Positions 42,121 through 50,828 of a stretch of DNA of 64,000 nucleotides are shown here, in pieces. The position numbers and the translations under genes were made by a program. The notes beneath the pieces were generated by a model. The model ran no database searches. It was given only the letters and a program-made list of their open reading frames with translations, and had not been told where the DNA came from. The stretch comes from Mycobacterium sp. UM_CSW (GTDB lineage Bacteria; Actinomycetota; Actinomycetes; Mycobacteriales; Mycobacteriaceae). How positions within the stretch are numbered: position 1 is the first letter of the stretch; the number at the start of each line of letters is the position of its first letter. Location: contig NZ_AUWQ01000014.1 in NCBI RefSeq assembly GCF_000455205.1, forward strand, positions 62,001-126,000, read 5' to 3'.

Positions 42121-42924
42121 ATGGACCTTGGCTTCGAGGGTGCGACGGCGGTCGTGAGCGGAGGCAGCAAGGGGATGGGCCTGGCAGTCGCCGAGAGCCT
42201 CGGGGCCGAGGGCGCTTCGGTGGCAATCATGGCACGCGGTCGGACCACGTTGGACGCGGCTGCGGAGCAAATCCGGCGGGCGGGCGCCCCCGAGGTGCTG
42301 GCGATCAGCGTCGACATGGCCGACGCGGTGTCCATCGCGGCGGGGTTCGCAGCCGTTGATGATGCCTGGGGCCGCCTGAATGTCCTGGTGCACACGGTCG
42401 GTCCTAATGCGGGCGCGTTCGAGGAGCTTGACGACGACGACTGGCACGCGGCATTCGATCTCGGCATGCTCTCGGCGGTGCGCTCGGTCCGCGCCGCACT
42501 GCCATTGTTGCGATCGGCCGACTGGGCTCGCATCGTTACCCTCTCGGCACACTCGATCCAGCGCCAGAGCCCGCGTCTGGTCGCCTATACGGCTAGCAAA
42601 TCGGCACTGTCGAGCTTTACCAAGAACTTATCTAAAAGCCTTGGCGCCGAGGGCATCCTGGTCAACTGTGTGTGCCCGGGCACCATCGTAACGGCTAGTT
42701 TCACCGAGATCCTTCGCGATGTGCTGGCCGCAGATGGGCTGGACTCGTCCGATCCGAAGGATGTCATGAGGTGGGTCGAGAAGACCTACGGGCATCCCTG
42801 TGACGTCGGTCGTGCCGGGTTGCCCGAAGAGGTCGCGTCCGTCACCGCATATCTGGCGTCACGGCGAAACGGCTACGTGACCGGAGCCACCGTCAACGTC
42901 GACGGCGGGTCGGACTTCATCTAG
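42121..42924 (+). CDS. Short-chain dehydrogenase/reductase (SDR)
   Basis: 267 residues, ATG 42121, AAAGGA upstream. AVVSGGSKGMGLAVAESLGAEG, VHTVGPNAG at the NNAG position, Ser in TLSAHSIQRQ, YTASK, and VNVDGGSDFI at the end. The cofactor loop ARGRTTLDAAA points to NADP. Downstream of the 41328 SDR by 34 bp, likely the same transcript. Confidence 0.87.
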   Translation: MDLGFEGATAVVSGGSKGMGLAVAESLGAEGASVAIMARGRTTLDAAAEQIRRAGAPEVLAISVDMADAVSIAAGFAAVDDAWGRLNVLVHTVGPNAGAFEELDDDDWHAAFDLGMLSAVRSVRAALPLLRSADWARIVTLSAHSIQRQSPRLVAYTASKSALSSFTKNLSKSLGAEGILVNCVCPGTIVTASFTEILRDVLAADGLDSSDPKDVMRWVEKTYGHPCDVGRAGLPEEVASVTAYLASRRNGYVTGATVNVDGGSDFI

Positions 42925-42928
42925 CGGA

Positions 42929-43010
42929 GGTGAGGACGCCCGTTGAGAACGTGACCCCACGCAACGTGAGAGTAAAGATTACCGGCGCGGCTAGAGTAAG
43001 CGTCCTCACC
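42929..43010. repeat. 11-bp inverted repeat flanking the copy-3 promoter region
   Basis: GGTGAGGACGC at 42929-42939 and its exact reverse complement GCGTCCTCACC at 43000-43010, separated by 60 bp. It lies in the gap between the SDR stop and the TTG start at 43034. It could be a long-range hairpin (terminator or attenuator) or paired protein sites. A weak island box (GAGAGTAAAGATTACC, 42968-42983) lies inside. Confidence 0.5.
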
Positions 43011-43033
43011 AGGGTTTGAAGGGAGTCCAGAAA

Positions 43034-44131
43034 TTGACCGCGCATTCCCGACGACTTCGAGTCATCCAGTGGGCGACCGGCGCTGTGGGCACTGAGATGA
43101 TCAACACGATCCTCGACCATCGGCCCGATCTCGAACTGGTCGGGGCGCGGGTGTATTCCGACTTCAAACATGGTGTCGACGTTGGGACGCTGGCCGACCG
43201 GAGCCCGATTGGCGTCACCGCCACCACCGATGTCGCCGAAATTCTGGCGACGGACGCCGACATCGTCCTCTACGCACCATCTTTCACAAGCCTCGACGAT
43301 GTGTGCGCGCTGCTGGAGAGCGGGAAAAACGTTGCGACGGTCTCGTTTCTGTTCCATCCCCGGCGCATCGGCGATGCCGACCGCCGGCGGCTGTTGGCGG
43401 CATGCAAGAAGGGCAACAGCACGATCCACGCCAGTGGTCTCAACCCGGGCAACCTCTCCGGCGTGCTGCCGCTGGCCCTGTCCGGGATGAGCCGCACTAT
43501 CGACCGGTTCACCCTGCAGGAGCGCGCCGATTGGTCGCTGTGGGAAAGCACCGGAATCACCTTCGACGGAATGTGGTTCGGACGACCTCCCGAGGACATC
43601 ACCCCCACGGCTAACGAGTTCCTGACGTTCAACACCGCCTTGTTCACCCAACAGACCTGGTTCATCGCCGACACCTTGAACGCGGCGATCGACGATGTCA
43701 CGGTCAGCGTCGACGCGGTGCCGGCGACAAAGGACTTCCAGATCTTCGAGCATCAGGTGCGCGCGGGCACGACCGCCGGTCAGCGCTGGAACTTCGTTGG
43801 ACTCCGCAACGGCGAGCCGCTCATCGAGTTCGAGACGCTGTGGACGGTTGGTGGAGAATACCCCGACCATTGGCCCACACCGCAAGACGGCTGGACCCTC
43901 ACGCTCGAAGGGGACCCATCGATGCGGGTGCATTTCTTCTGCCTGGCCAGCTACACGCGGCCGGCGTCGGTCGAGGAGCATGTGCGGGCTGGGCTTGTCG
44001 CCGTTGCGATGCAGGTCGTCAATGCCATACCCGCGATATGTTCCGCGCCCGCGGGTTTCGCCACGATGGCGGATCTGCCGCTGATCCGCAGCTATACGGG
44101 TTTCGGCGGCGGGCCCGTCAACGCAGACTGA
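43034..44131 (+). CDS. DAP-dehydrogenase-like oxidoreductase, copy 3
   Basis: 365 residues from TTG 43034, chosen because GAAGGGAG lies 8 nt upstream; another in-frame TTG at 43016 has no such site. Rossmann IQWATGAVGTEMINTIL, ELVGARVYSDFKHGVDVGTL, HASGLNPGNLSG central, and MQVVNAIPAICSAPAGF at the end. Same layout as the other copies; the sequence of the substrate half differs, so the copies probably do not share one substrate. Confidence 0.84.
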   Translation: MTAHSRRLRVIQWATGAVGTEMINTILDHRPDLELVGARVYSDFKHGVDVGTLADRSPIGVTATTDVAEILATDADIVLYAPSFTSLDDVCALLESGKNVATVSFLFHPRRIGDADRRRLLAACKKGNSTIHASGLNPGNLSGVLPLALSGMSRTIDRFTLQERADWSLWESTGITFDGMWFGRPPEDITPTANEFLTFNTALFTQQTWFIADTLNAAIDDVTVSVDAVPATKDFQIFEHQVRAGTTAGQRWNFVGLRNGEPLIEFETLWTVGGEYPDHWPTPQDGWTLTLEGDPSMRVHFFCLASYTRPASVEEHVRAGLVAVAMQVVNAIPAICSAPAGFATMADLPLIRSYTGFGGGPVNAD

Positions 44132-44181
44132 CGCGTGGAACCGACTGTGCTCGCTGTTCCGCGGTGCGCTCCGGCGGACTT

Positions 44182-45246
44182 CTACGCCGTCGGCATGACG
44201 CCGCGCTCGGTCCAGTGCGCGACGAACGGGGCGATCGTCGAGAGGTCGTAAAGCCCCGGCTCAGCCGCAATCACGGCCGGGATGGCGTTGATGGCATGCA
44301 TGGCCGTTGCCAGGCAACCCTGTTCGGCGTGATCCTCGTCCTGGGCGCCGATCACGAGATGGAAACTCATGTTGGGCTTGCCCTCGAAAGCCACCTGATA
44401 ACCGATCTCCGTGGGCCAGTCGGGGGCCAGATCGTCGGCCATCCTGGTGAGATGCTCTATCGCGAGCGTGGTCTCGCCGCAGTCGACCACCACACCAAAT
44501 CGCATGGCGCCCACGGTTCCCGCGGGTATCTCCCCGGCCGCCACCGTCAGCGCCCTCGGTGTCGTCGCGACCTCGCGAAACCCCTCGACGGATCGAATCT
44601 CGAGCCCGAGCGCCTGCGCCAGCACCGTCGCGCTGCCGATCCAGGCGCTCGCGGCGTAGTCGGTGTTGGTCAGCAAGGGCGTCGTGTCGTCCGGTGCATG
44701 ACCAAAACCCATCGCGTTGAAAATCAGGTCGTGGCTGGCGTAGGTCGAGTAGTTCAGCACCTCCCGCACACTAATGCGGCTGGTGCGCTCCGTGAGTCGC
44801 GTCAGAATCGGCGCCAGTGACTCACCGACGAAGCCCGGGTATAGGCCCAGCCCGAGGAACGAGGAACCGCCCGCACGACAAGCTTTTTCGATGCCGTCGG
44901 CCAGCGATTCGTGCAGCGACCGGGGATGGATGAACCGGCTGCCGGTGGCCACCACGTTCTTGCCCGAAGCCAGCAAGTCGCAGACATCGGAAAAGCAGCC
45001 GGGCGTGTCGGTTTCGACCTTTCCCATATACAGCACGACGTCGGCGTCGGTGGCGATCACGGCGTCACGGTCGGCAGAGGTCAGCACGCCCGCATCGGGA
45101 GCCCCGCACAAGGTGCCCGCGTCGAGGCCGGCTTTTGCCGGGTCGTACACCCGCACGGCGACCAATTCCAGGTCCGGACGGCCCAACACGTGGCGCAGCG
45201 ACATCATTCCGGTCACCCCGGTCGCCCATTGGATCACGCGGGTCAT
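44182..45246 (-). CDS. DAP-dehydrogenase-like oxidoreductase, copy 4
   Basis: 354 residues, ATG 45246. VIQWATGVTGMMSLRHVLG, ELVAVRVYDPAKAGLDAGTL, LGLGLYPGFVGESL, IEHLTRMADDLAPDWP, MHAINAIPAVIAAEPG. It is the second gene of an operon, 12 bp after the P450 at 45259, so this P450 and this oxidoreductase probably act on successive intermediates (inference). Convergent with copy 3. Confidence 0.86.
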   Translation of the reverse strand: MTRVIQWATGVTGMMSLRHVLGRPDLELVAVRVYDPAKAGLDAGTLCGAPDAGVLTSADRDAVIATDADVVLYMGKVETDTPGCFSDVCDLLASGKNVVATGSRFIHPRSLHESLADGIEKACRAGGSSFLGLGLYPGFVGESLAPILTRLTERTSRISVREVLNYSTYASHDLIFNAMGFGHAPDDTTPLLTNTDYAASAWIGSATVLAQALGLEIRSVEGFREVATTPRALTVAAGEIPAGTVGAMRFGVVVDCGETTLAIEHLTRMADDLAPDWPTEIGYQVAFEGKPNMSFHLVIGAQDEDHAEQGCLATAMHAINAIPAVIAAEPGLYDLSTIAPFVAHWTERGVMPTA

Positions 45247-45258
45247 ATCAGGCGAACC

Positions 45259-46509
45259 TCAATCCCATACCACGTCCAGCCGCGGCGGCGAACGGAACAT
45301 CGTGCCGCTCACATAGGGCGGCGGGGCGTCGGGATCGAGCCGCAGGCCCGGAAGTTGGTCGAAGAGCGCGTTGAAGAACTTGGTGCTCTCCAACCGTGCC
45401 AAGTGCATTCCGAGGCATAGATGGGCTCCGTGACCGAACCCGATGTGCGGCTTGCGTTCCCGGAAGATGTTGAAGGATTCGGGGTCGTCCCAGCGCGTCT
45501 CGTCATGGTTGGCACTGCCGAGGTTCACCATCATGGTCGATCCTTTCGGGATGTCCATTCCGAAGAATTCGGTGTCGGTGCTGACCTCTCGAATGAAATT
45601 GAGCAGAGGCGTCTCCCACCGGATGCCCTCCTCGATCGCTTGCGGCAACAGACTGCGGTCGGCGCGGACCGCGTCGAGTTGGTCGGTGTGGGTCAACAGG
45701 GCCAGCGCGAGGCTCGCTGTGGATCGCGACGTGGTCTCCGCTCCGGCGGGTAGAAGATTGCGCATGAATCCGTAGATTTGCTCGTCGGACATTTTGACGC
45801 CGTCGATCTCGGCCTGCGACAGGATGGTCACCATGTCGTCCTTCGGCGACTTGCGTCGATCGGCGAGCACGCCGACGAAGTACTCCTTCATCTCCGCCGA
45901 CGCTTTCATGGCGGTCTCCATGTCTGCACGAAAGCCGAGCAGGTCGATCGCCAGCCGGTGAAACTCTCGGATATCTGATTCCGGCAATCCGAGAAGCGCC
46001 GCGATGATCCGCACCGGGATCGGCATGAATACCGCGTCGACCAAGTCGGCACGCTTGTCGTCGCGGAACTTCGCGATCGTGCGATCGACCAGCGGCTCCA
46101 CCAGTTCGGAGTCCCAACGTTTCATCGAGGACTTGGCGAAGGCGAACTCGTGCAACCGGCGGTAAGTGGCGTGCTCCGGCTCCTGCATCTCCAGGATGGT
46201 CGGTCCCTGTAGCGGCCGCACCATGTCTTCGTAGATTCGCGTGCTGAAGGTGAGATTGTCGGTGAAGACGGCTTTGACGGCGTCGAACGAGTACGCCGTG
46301 AATGTCTTCTTGCCCGCCGGCCCGTCCTCAGGGACGCCCATCTCCGGCCAGCCTGGGTGAACGGGCGCCTTATCGCGCAGTTCGCGCAGCAACGGATAGG
46401 GGGTCGCGTCGCCGTCGGCGCCCATCCCGGCGTTGAACTTCTCCTGTGCCTCGCGGATGCGCTGCGCCCGGATCGTTTCGAAGTCGTCGGTAACCGCCGG
46501 CTCGACCAC
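45259..46509 (-). CDS. Cytochrome P450
   Basis: 416 residues from GTG 46509, GAGGTGG upstream. I-helix LLPAGAETTSRS, E-x-x-R as EEGIRWETPL, heme loop GFGHGAHLCLGMHLAR with Cys365. It is unlike the two paralogous P450s at 27.6 and 30.2 kb, so a different substrate or position is likely. The promoter region contains a paired palindromic operator shared with the divergent copy 5. Confidence 0.9.
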   Translation of the reverse strand: MVEPAVTDDFETIRAQRIREAQEKFNAGMGADGDATPYPLLRELRDKAPVHPGWPEMGVPEDGPAGKKTFTAYSFDAVKAVFTDNLTFSTRIYEDMVRPLQGPTILEMQEPEHATYRRLHEFAFAKSSMKRWDSELVEPLVDRTIAKFRDDKRADLVDAVFMPIPVRIIAALLGLPESDIREFHRLAIDLLGFRADMETAMKASAEMKEYFVGVLADRRKSPKDDMVTILSQAEIDGVKMSDEQIYGFMRNLLPAGAETTSRSTASLALALLTHTDQLDAVRADRSLLPQAIEEGIRWETPLLNFIREVSTDTEFFGMDIPKGSTMMVNLGSANHDETRWDDPESFNIFRERKPHIGFGHGAHLCLGMHLARLESTKFFNALFDQLPGLRLDPDAPPPYVSGTMFRSPPRLDVVWD

Positions 46510-46531
46510 GTGCCACCTCGCGTACGCTCGA

Positions 46532-46576
46532 TCAACCTACATGCTGTCGGTTGCAAACGTACATCATGTAGGTTGA
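46532..46576. promoter_or_regulatory. Double TetR-type operator between P450 and copy 5
   Basis: TCAACCTACATG (46532-46543) and its exact reverse complement CATGTAGGTTGA (46565-46576), 21 bp apart. Each arm also pairs with a nearer imperfect half: CAACC...GGTTG spans 46533-46553, and CAAAC...GGTTG spans 46554-46575. So two ~21-bp operators may lie side by side. It is centred in the 116-bp divergent region and would control both genes. Confidence 0.55.
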
Positions 46577-46625
46577 ACGAACCAGAACCCCGGCAAATTG
46601 CGAAAGCACAACCTGGAGAGTTTGA

Positions 46626-47699
46626 TTGGCTATTCGAGTAGCGCAATGGGCGACGGGCGCGGTTGGTCGCGCCGCGCTGCAGGAACTCATCGAGAATCCT
46701 CATTATCAACTGGTCGGTGTGCTGGTGTACGACCCGGCAAAAACCGGCCTTGACGCCGGCGCGCTGTGCGGGCTGCCGCCGACAACGGGCGTGATCGCCA
46801 CGGCGGACAAGGACGACATCATCGCGCTGGGCGCCGATGTCGTCGTGCACGCGGCCAGCAAGGCCCACGCGATCGAGACGAATGCCGAGGACATCTGCCG
46901 GCTACTCGCGGCGGGCAGCACGGTCATCACGACGACGTCGTACAACCATTTGCCCACCTACGGCGCGGAAACCGAGGCGGCGTTCGTCGAAGCCTGCCGA
47001 CGGGGCGGGTCGCGGTTCCACGCCGCCGGCGAGAACCCCGGTTTCATGTTCGAGCGCCTGGTCGCCACGGTGACGGGGTTGAGCAAGACGATCGACCGGA
47101 TCGACCTCTATGAAGCCACCGACGTTTCGGCCGTCGACAGCCGGCCGATGCTCGTCGACCTGATGGGCATGGGCAGGCCGCCCGAGGACGTCAGCGTCGA
47201 TTCCCCGATCATCAAAAAGCTCGACATGGCCTACCGCCAGGCGCTCAACGCCACGGCCGACGTCCTGGGGATCAGCCTGTCGCACATCGACGTGACGGTC
47301 GACGCGACCACGCTGCCCCATGACATCGAGGTCCTCGCGGGGACGATCGAGGCGGGAACGGTTGTCGGGCAGCGATTCTCGTGGACCGGTCACTGGTCGG
47401 GGCGCCCGCTGCTGGCCATCCACGAGGAGTGGGTACTCACCCGCGACCTTCCCCAGTGGAATATGGCACCGCTGGCGCCCGGCGCGAAGGCGCCGCTCAT
47501 CCGCGCCGTCATCAAAGGCCAGCCGAACTTCGAACTGCAGCTCGACGTCGGATCCGACGCTCCAGCGCCGGCGGGCCAGCACGCCATCCCAGGTCACCTG
47601 ATGATCGCGATGGGCGCGGTTCGCGCCATCCCCTACGTGCTTGCCCAGCCGCCCGGCATCGTGACCGCGCCGGTGTTCGGTGCGATCCAACTAGCGTGA
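46626..47699 (+). CDS. DAP-dehydrogenase-like oxidoreductase, copy 5
   Basis: 357 residues from TTG 46626 with GGAGAG just upstream. VAQWATGAVGRAALQELIE, QLVGVLVYDPAKTGLDAGAL, HAAGENPGFMFERL, and MGAVRAIPYVLAQPPGIVT. Divergent from the P450/copy-4 operon and probably co-regulated with it through the double operator. Ends overlapping the convergent solute-binding-protein gene by 9 bp. Confidence 0.85.
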   Translation: MAIRVAQWATGAVGRAALQELIENPHYQLVGVLVYDPAKTGLDAGALCGLPPTTGVIATADKDDIIALGADVVVHAASKAHAIETNAEDICRLLAAGSTVITTTSYNHLPTYGAETEAAFVEACRRGGSRFHAAGENPGFMFERLVATVTGLSKTIDRIDLYEATDVSAVDSRPMLVDLMGMGRPPEDVSVDSPIIKKLDMAYRQALNATADVLGISLSHIDVTVDATTLPHDIEVLAGTIEAGTVVGQRFSWTGHWSGRPLLAIHEEWVLTRDLPQWNMAPLAPGAKAPLIRAVIKGQPNFELQLDVGSDAPAPAGQHAIPGHLMIAMGAVRAIPYVLAQPPGIVTAPVFGAIQLA

Positions 47700-48836
47700 G
47701 CTGAGAGCGACCGCGCGCGCGATGTGGTCGCTGGGAGCCGCATGGAACACGTGTGCGCTGCCGTCAGCCAGCACCCGTCGGGCCACGAGATAGTCCGAAC
47801 CCATCCAGCCCTGCCGGATGAACCGGCCGAACCGCAAAAACGTCCCCGGGGCGCCGCTGGCCGATGGAACGAGCTTCACCTGCTCCATCCCGTTCTTCAC
47901 ACCCTCTCCGGTCAGCGGGCGCGCCGCGGCGATGGCGCGCACGATCACAGTGGCCGCGTCGTGCGACAAGCCTGGCATCGAATGTCCGGGCCGGCGTCCG
48001 TATCGGGCCTCGAACCGGTCGAGGAACGCCTGCCCGACGGTATTGCGCTCGTCGTAGCTGTCCAGACCGATCCAGCCGGACAGGTGGCGCCTCCACTCCG
48101 CGTTGATGTGCGCCATTTCGAAAGCCGTTGTCGTGTACCGCGGCGGATCCCAGCCCCTAGCCAGAAGCGCATCCGTAAAGCCCCACAGACCGTGCCCGAA
48201 CCCGACGTGCACCAGCGCGTCGGGTTCCGACGCGCGCAACGCTGCCACCGCTTCAGTCTTGTCGGCCTCCACCTGCGGAATCGCCACGGTCGCAACGACG
48301 TTCAAACCGGCTGCGTCGTAGGCTTTCTGAGCGAAGGCGAGGTACTCCTTGCCGATCAGCGATGACTCGTAGGCAATCGCGATCCGCGACCGGCCGTCGC
48401 CGATCATCACCGCGGCCAGCATCACCGGCTCCTCGGCCATCGAACCGTTGTTCAGCGCGAAGCACCACTCGCCGAGCGCACCCTCCGAACCTGAGAGGGT
48501 GACGATCGGAACGCGAGCGGTGGCATCGACGTGCGAACGCAGCGGCACCACGTTGTCCGACACCCACGGACCGTAGATCGCCAGACAACCCTCCGCCACA
48601 AGCTCGTCAAAGGCCCGTTCGACCGCGAGATACGTTCCGTTGGGCAGGCCGACCACGTTGCGGGTGACGAGTTCGATCGGCCGGTCGATGAGCCCGGAGG
48701 ATACGGCTTCATCCATCACCAGCCGCAGCGCATCGACGCTGTCGCTGTCGGTGTCGCCGGTAGTCGGATAATCGTTGAGCAAGCCAACTTTCAACGGAGC
48801 GACCGAACCGTATGCGCGAACATCATCGTCTGCCAT
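47691..48836 (-). CDS. Orphan ABC-type (LivJ-like) solute-binding protein
   Basis: 381 residues from ATG 48836. Type-1 periplasmic-binding fold: LKVGLLNDYPTTGDTDSDS, FDELVAEGCLAIYGPWVSDN, IVTLSGSEGALGEWCF, IAIAYESSLIGKEYL, and GWIGLDSYDERNTVGQAFLDRFEARYG. There is no Sec signal or lipobox at this start. An in-frame upstream ATG at 48878 adds only a weak hydrophobic stretch without positive charges. No ABC permease or ATPase gene is in the window. It may bind a pathway compound in the cytoplasm, or use transporter parts encoded elsewhere. Confidence 0.8.
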   Translation of the reverse strand: MADDDVRAYGSVAPLKVGLLNDYPTTGDTDSDSVDALRLVMDEAVSSGLIDRPIELVTRNVVGLPNGTYLAVERAFDELVAEGCLAIYGPWVSDNVVPLRSHVDATARVPIVTLSGSEGALGEWCFALNNGSMAEEPVMLAAVMIGDGRSRIAIAYESSLIGKEYLAFAQKAYDAAGLNVVATVAIPQVEADKTEAVAALRASEPDALVHVGFGHGLWGFTDALLARGWDPPRYTTTAFEMAHINAEWRRHLSGWIGLDSYDERNTVGQAFLDRFEARYGRRPGHSMPGLSHDAATVIVRAIAAARPLTGEGVKNGMEQVKLVPSASGAPGTFLRFGRFIRQGWMGSDYLVARRVLADGSAHVFHAAPSDHIARAVALSSR

Positions 48837-48974
48837 AGCGGCAACATACAGGATGAAGGTTGTCGCGACCGAGTGCATCCCGAACCCCGCGGGTCGGAAA
48901 CGGTGATTTACGAAAAATGCATATCCGACCTCTGTCGGTGTACCTTTCGAGTGGGCCCGCCCAAAGGAGACGCA

Positions 48975-50099
48975 ATGACGCTCGCATCGCCGCTGCAATC
49001 ACACCGCCCGTCCGCCGACAAGAGGTATCGCGTCATCCAATGGGGCATGGGAAATGTCGGCACGTTGGCGCTGCGGCACTTCGCACACAACCCTCTCTAC
49101 GAAGTGGTCGGAGTGCTCTGCAATCGCCCAGAGAAGGTCGGCAGAGACGCGGGCGAGCTGGTCGGGGTGGGGCCGATCGGCGTGCTCGCAACCACGGACA
49201 AGGCGGCCCTGGAAGCCCTCGACGCCGACTGCGTGTTCTACGCGCCACTCTGGTCGGACGTCGACGAGATCTGCCGGCTGCTGCGCGGAGGTAAAAGCGT
49301 CGTCGCCTCGGGTGGCGCGTGGTGGCATCGGACCGAGACCAACAGCGCGGACATCGACAAGATCGAAGCGGCGTGCCAAGAGGGCGGTACTTCGTTTCAT
49401 GGAGGTGGCATCCACCCCGGCTATGCGGCGGACCTGCTCGTCCTGACGCTGGCCCGGATCGTCGGCAAGACCGACCACATCCATATCTACGAGGCGGTGA
49501 ACTTCAACAGGGACACCCTGAAGTATCTGGACGAAATGGGTTTCGGGAAAACCCCGTCCGAGTTCGCGAAGGGAAATCTCTTCCAGGATGCCTGGTCGTT
49601 GTTCGCGCAGTCGCTGACGATGGTCGTCGAAGGGCTGGGCAAAACGGTGGAAAAGTTCACGACCGACGTGGAGTTGGGCACGGCCACCCGCGATATTCCT
49701 TATGAGGGGACCCCGGACATGGACATGCCGGGCCTTAAAGGGGTTATCCAGCAGGGCACCGTCGCATCCCAACATCACCTGTGGACGGCGTGGGTGGACG
49801 GCCGGCCATTCATCACGTTGCACGAGTTGTACTCGTTCATCGAACACGACGCCATCGAACCGAAGCCTGATTGGGAGCCGTATTACCACTACCGCGTGGT
49901 GATCGAAGGCGATCCGGGAACCGAGCTGATTCTGCGGGGCAGCCAGGAAGCCCGCGAGCACGCGAAGCCTGGCTATGTCGGCTATGCCTGGACGGCGATG
50001 GAACCCGTGAACTCGATCCCCGCCATCTGCGACGCGCCGCCGGGTTTCAAGTCGCACGCCGAGCTCGGCCTGATGACCGTTCGCGGGATCGTGCGCTGA
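48975..50099 (+). CDS. DAP-dehydrogenase-like oxidoreductase, copy 6
   Basis: 374 residues from ATG 48975, AAAGGAGA upstream; a long open frame runs upstream to 48531 but without similarity. Rossmann VIQWGMGNVGTLALRHFA, VVGVLCNRPEKVGRDAGEL, FHGGGIHPGYAADLL, then AWTAMEPVNSIPAICDAPPGF. The region around YEAVNFNRDTLKYLDEMGF is distinctive. Followed after 58 bp by a TetR gene that carries its own palindromic operator, so the regulator may respond to this copy's substrate. Confidence 0.86.
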   Translation: MTLASPLQSHRPSADKRYRVIQWGMGNVGTLALRHFAHNPLYEVVGVLCNRPEKVGRDAGELVGVGPIGVLATTDKAALEALDADCVFYAPLWSDVDEICRLLRGGKSVVASGGAWWHRTETNSADIDKIEAACQEGGTSFHGGGIHPGYAADLLVLTLARIVGKTDHIHIYEAVNFNRDTLKYLDEMGFGKTPSEFAKGNLFQDAWSLFAQSLTMVVEGLGKTVEKFTTDVELGTATRDIPYEGTPDMDMPGLKGVIQQGTVASQHHLWTAWVDGRPFITLHELYSFIEHDAIEPKPDWEPYYHYRVVIEGDPGTELILRGSQEAREHAKPGYVGYAWTAMEPVNSIPAICDAPPGFKSHAELGLMTVRGIVR

Positions 50100-50122
50100 A
50101 GAAAACAACCGGCCGGGCAACT

Positions 50123-50143
50123 CAACATTCAACCTGAATGTTG
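50123..50143. promoter_or_regulatory. TetR operator (perfect palindrome)
   Basis: CAACATTCA, a 3-nt spacer (ACC), then TGAATGTTG: perfect 9-bp arms over 21 bp, ending 14 bp before ATG 50158 of the TetR gene. Typical position and size for TetR autorepression. The outer CAAC/GTTG also ends the 46533-46553 site. Confidence 0.65.
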
Positions 50144-50157
50144 CTACGATCGCCGGC

Positions 50158-50790
50158 ATGGCGAAGCGCGGTGGGGCGGCCGACGAACGGAGGGCCAGGG
50201 GGGAGCAGACTCGTCTGGACCTGATCGACGCGGGGCGCGAACTCTTCGTGGAATACGGATTTTTCAACACGAGCATCAGCGACATCGTGACCAAGTCGGG
50301 CGTCGGGACTCGGGGTGCGTTCTACCACCACTTCAAGGACAAGGCCGAGCTGTTCCGCGCCGTGTTCGAAGACGTCGAGAACGACCTCACACTTCGGTCC
50401 ATCGCCGCTCCCCCGCCGGGGACGGACCCCTGGGAGCGGCTCACGAGGGGTCTACACGGGTTCCTGGAAGCGGCACAGGAGCCCGCGGTGCAGCGGGTGA
50501 TACTCGTCGACGGACCGGTGGTACTGGGCTGGCAAACCCTGCGCGAAATCCAGGAGGGCAACAGCATCGCCCTTATCAATGAGGTGGTCCGCGAGGCGAT
50601 TGCTGAAGGAATCATCGACGATCAGCCCGTCGGGGAGCTGACGCACATGATCGTCGCCGCGCTCGAGGAAGCCTCGCTTCTGGTGGCGCATGCCGCAAAC
50701 CCCAGCAGGGCGCGCCGGCGGGCCGGCAAAGTCCTCGACCGTCTCCTGCTCTCATTTGCCGTCGAGCCCCAAAAAGTCCTGCGGCGGTGA
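50158..50790 (+). CDS. TetR-family transcriptional regulator
   Basis: 210 residues, ATG 50158. N-terminal HTH: ELFVEYGFFNTSISDIVTKSG, VGTRGAFYHHFKDKAELF. Helical ligand domain with GLHGFLEAAQEPAVQRVIL-VDGPVVLGW, which is common in TetRs near catabolic genes. It almost certainly binds the palindrome at 50123-50143 and represses itself. Likely targets are copy 6 upstream and the 50911-56048 operon downstream (inference). Confidence 0.9.
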   Translation: MAKRGGAADERRARGEQTRLDLIDAGRELFVEYGFFNTSISDIVTKSGVGTRGAFYHHFKDKAELFRAVFEDVENDLTLRSIAAPPPGTDPWERLTRGLHGFLEAAQEPAVQRVILVDGPVVLGWQTLREIQEGNSIALINEVVREAIAEGIIDDQPVGELTHMIVAALEEASLLVAHAANPSRARRRAGKVLDRLLLSFAVEPQKVLRR

Positions 50791-50828
50791 TCCGTGCGGC
50801 CAATGCTTCGCGGCGCCTTGCTGCCGTC

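Noticed and set aside
28935-50099. Lysine-biosynthesis role (dapB) for the six dihydrodipicolinate-reductase-like genes
   Set aside because: They are about 100 residues too long, carry a different C-terminal domain, and lie in a catabolic context in six copies.
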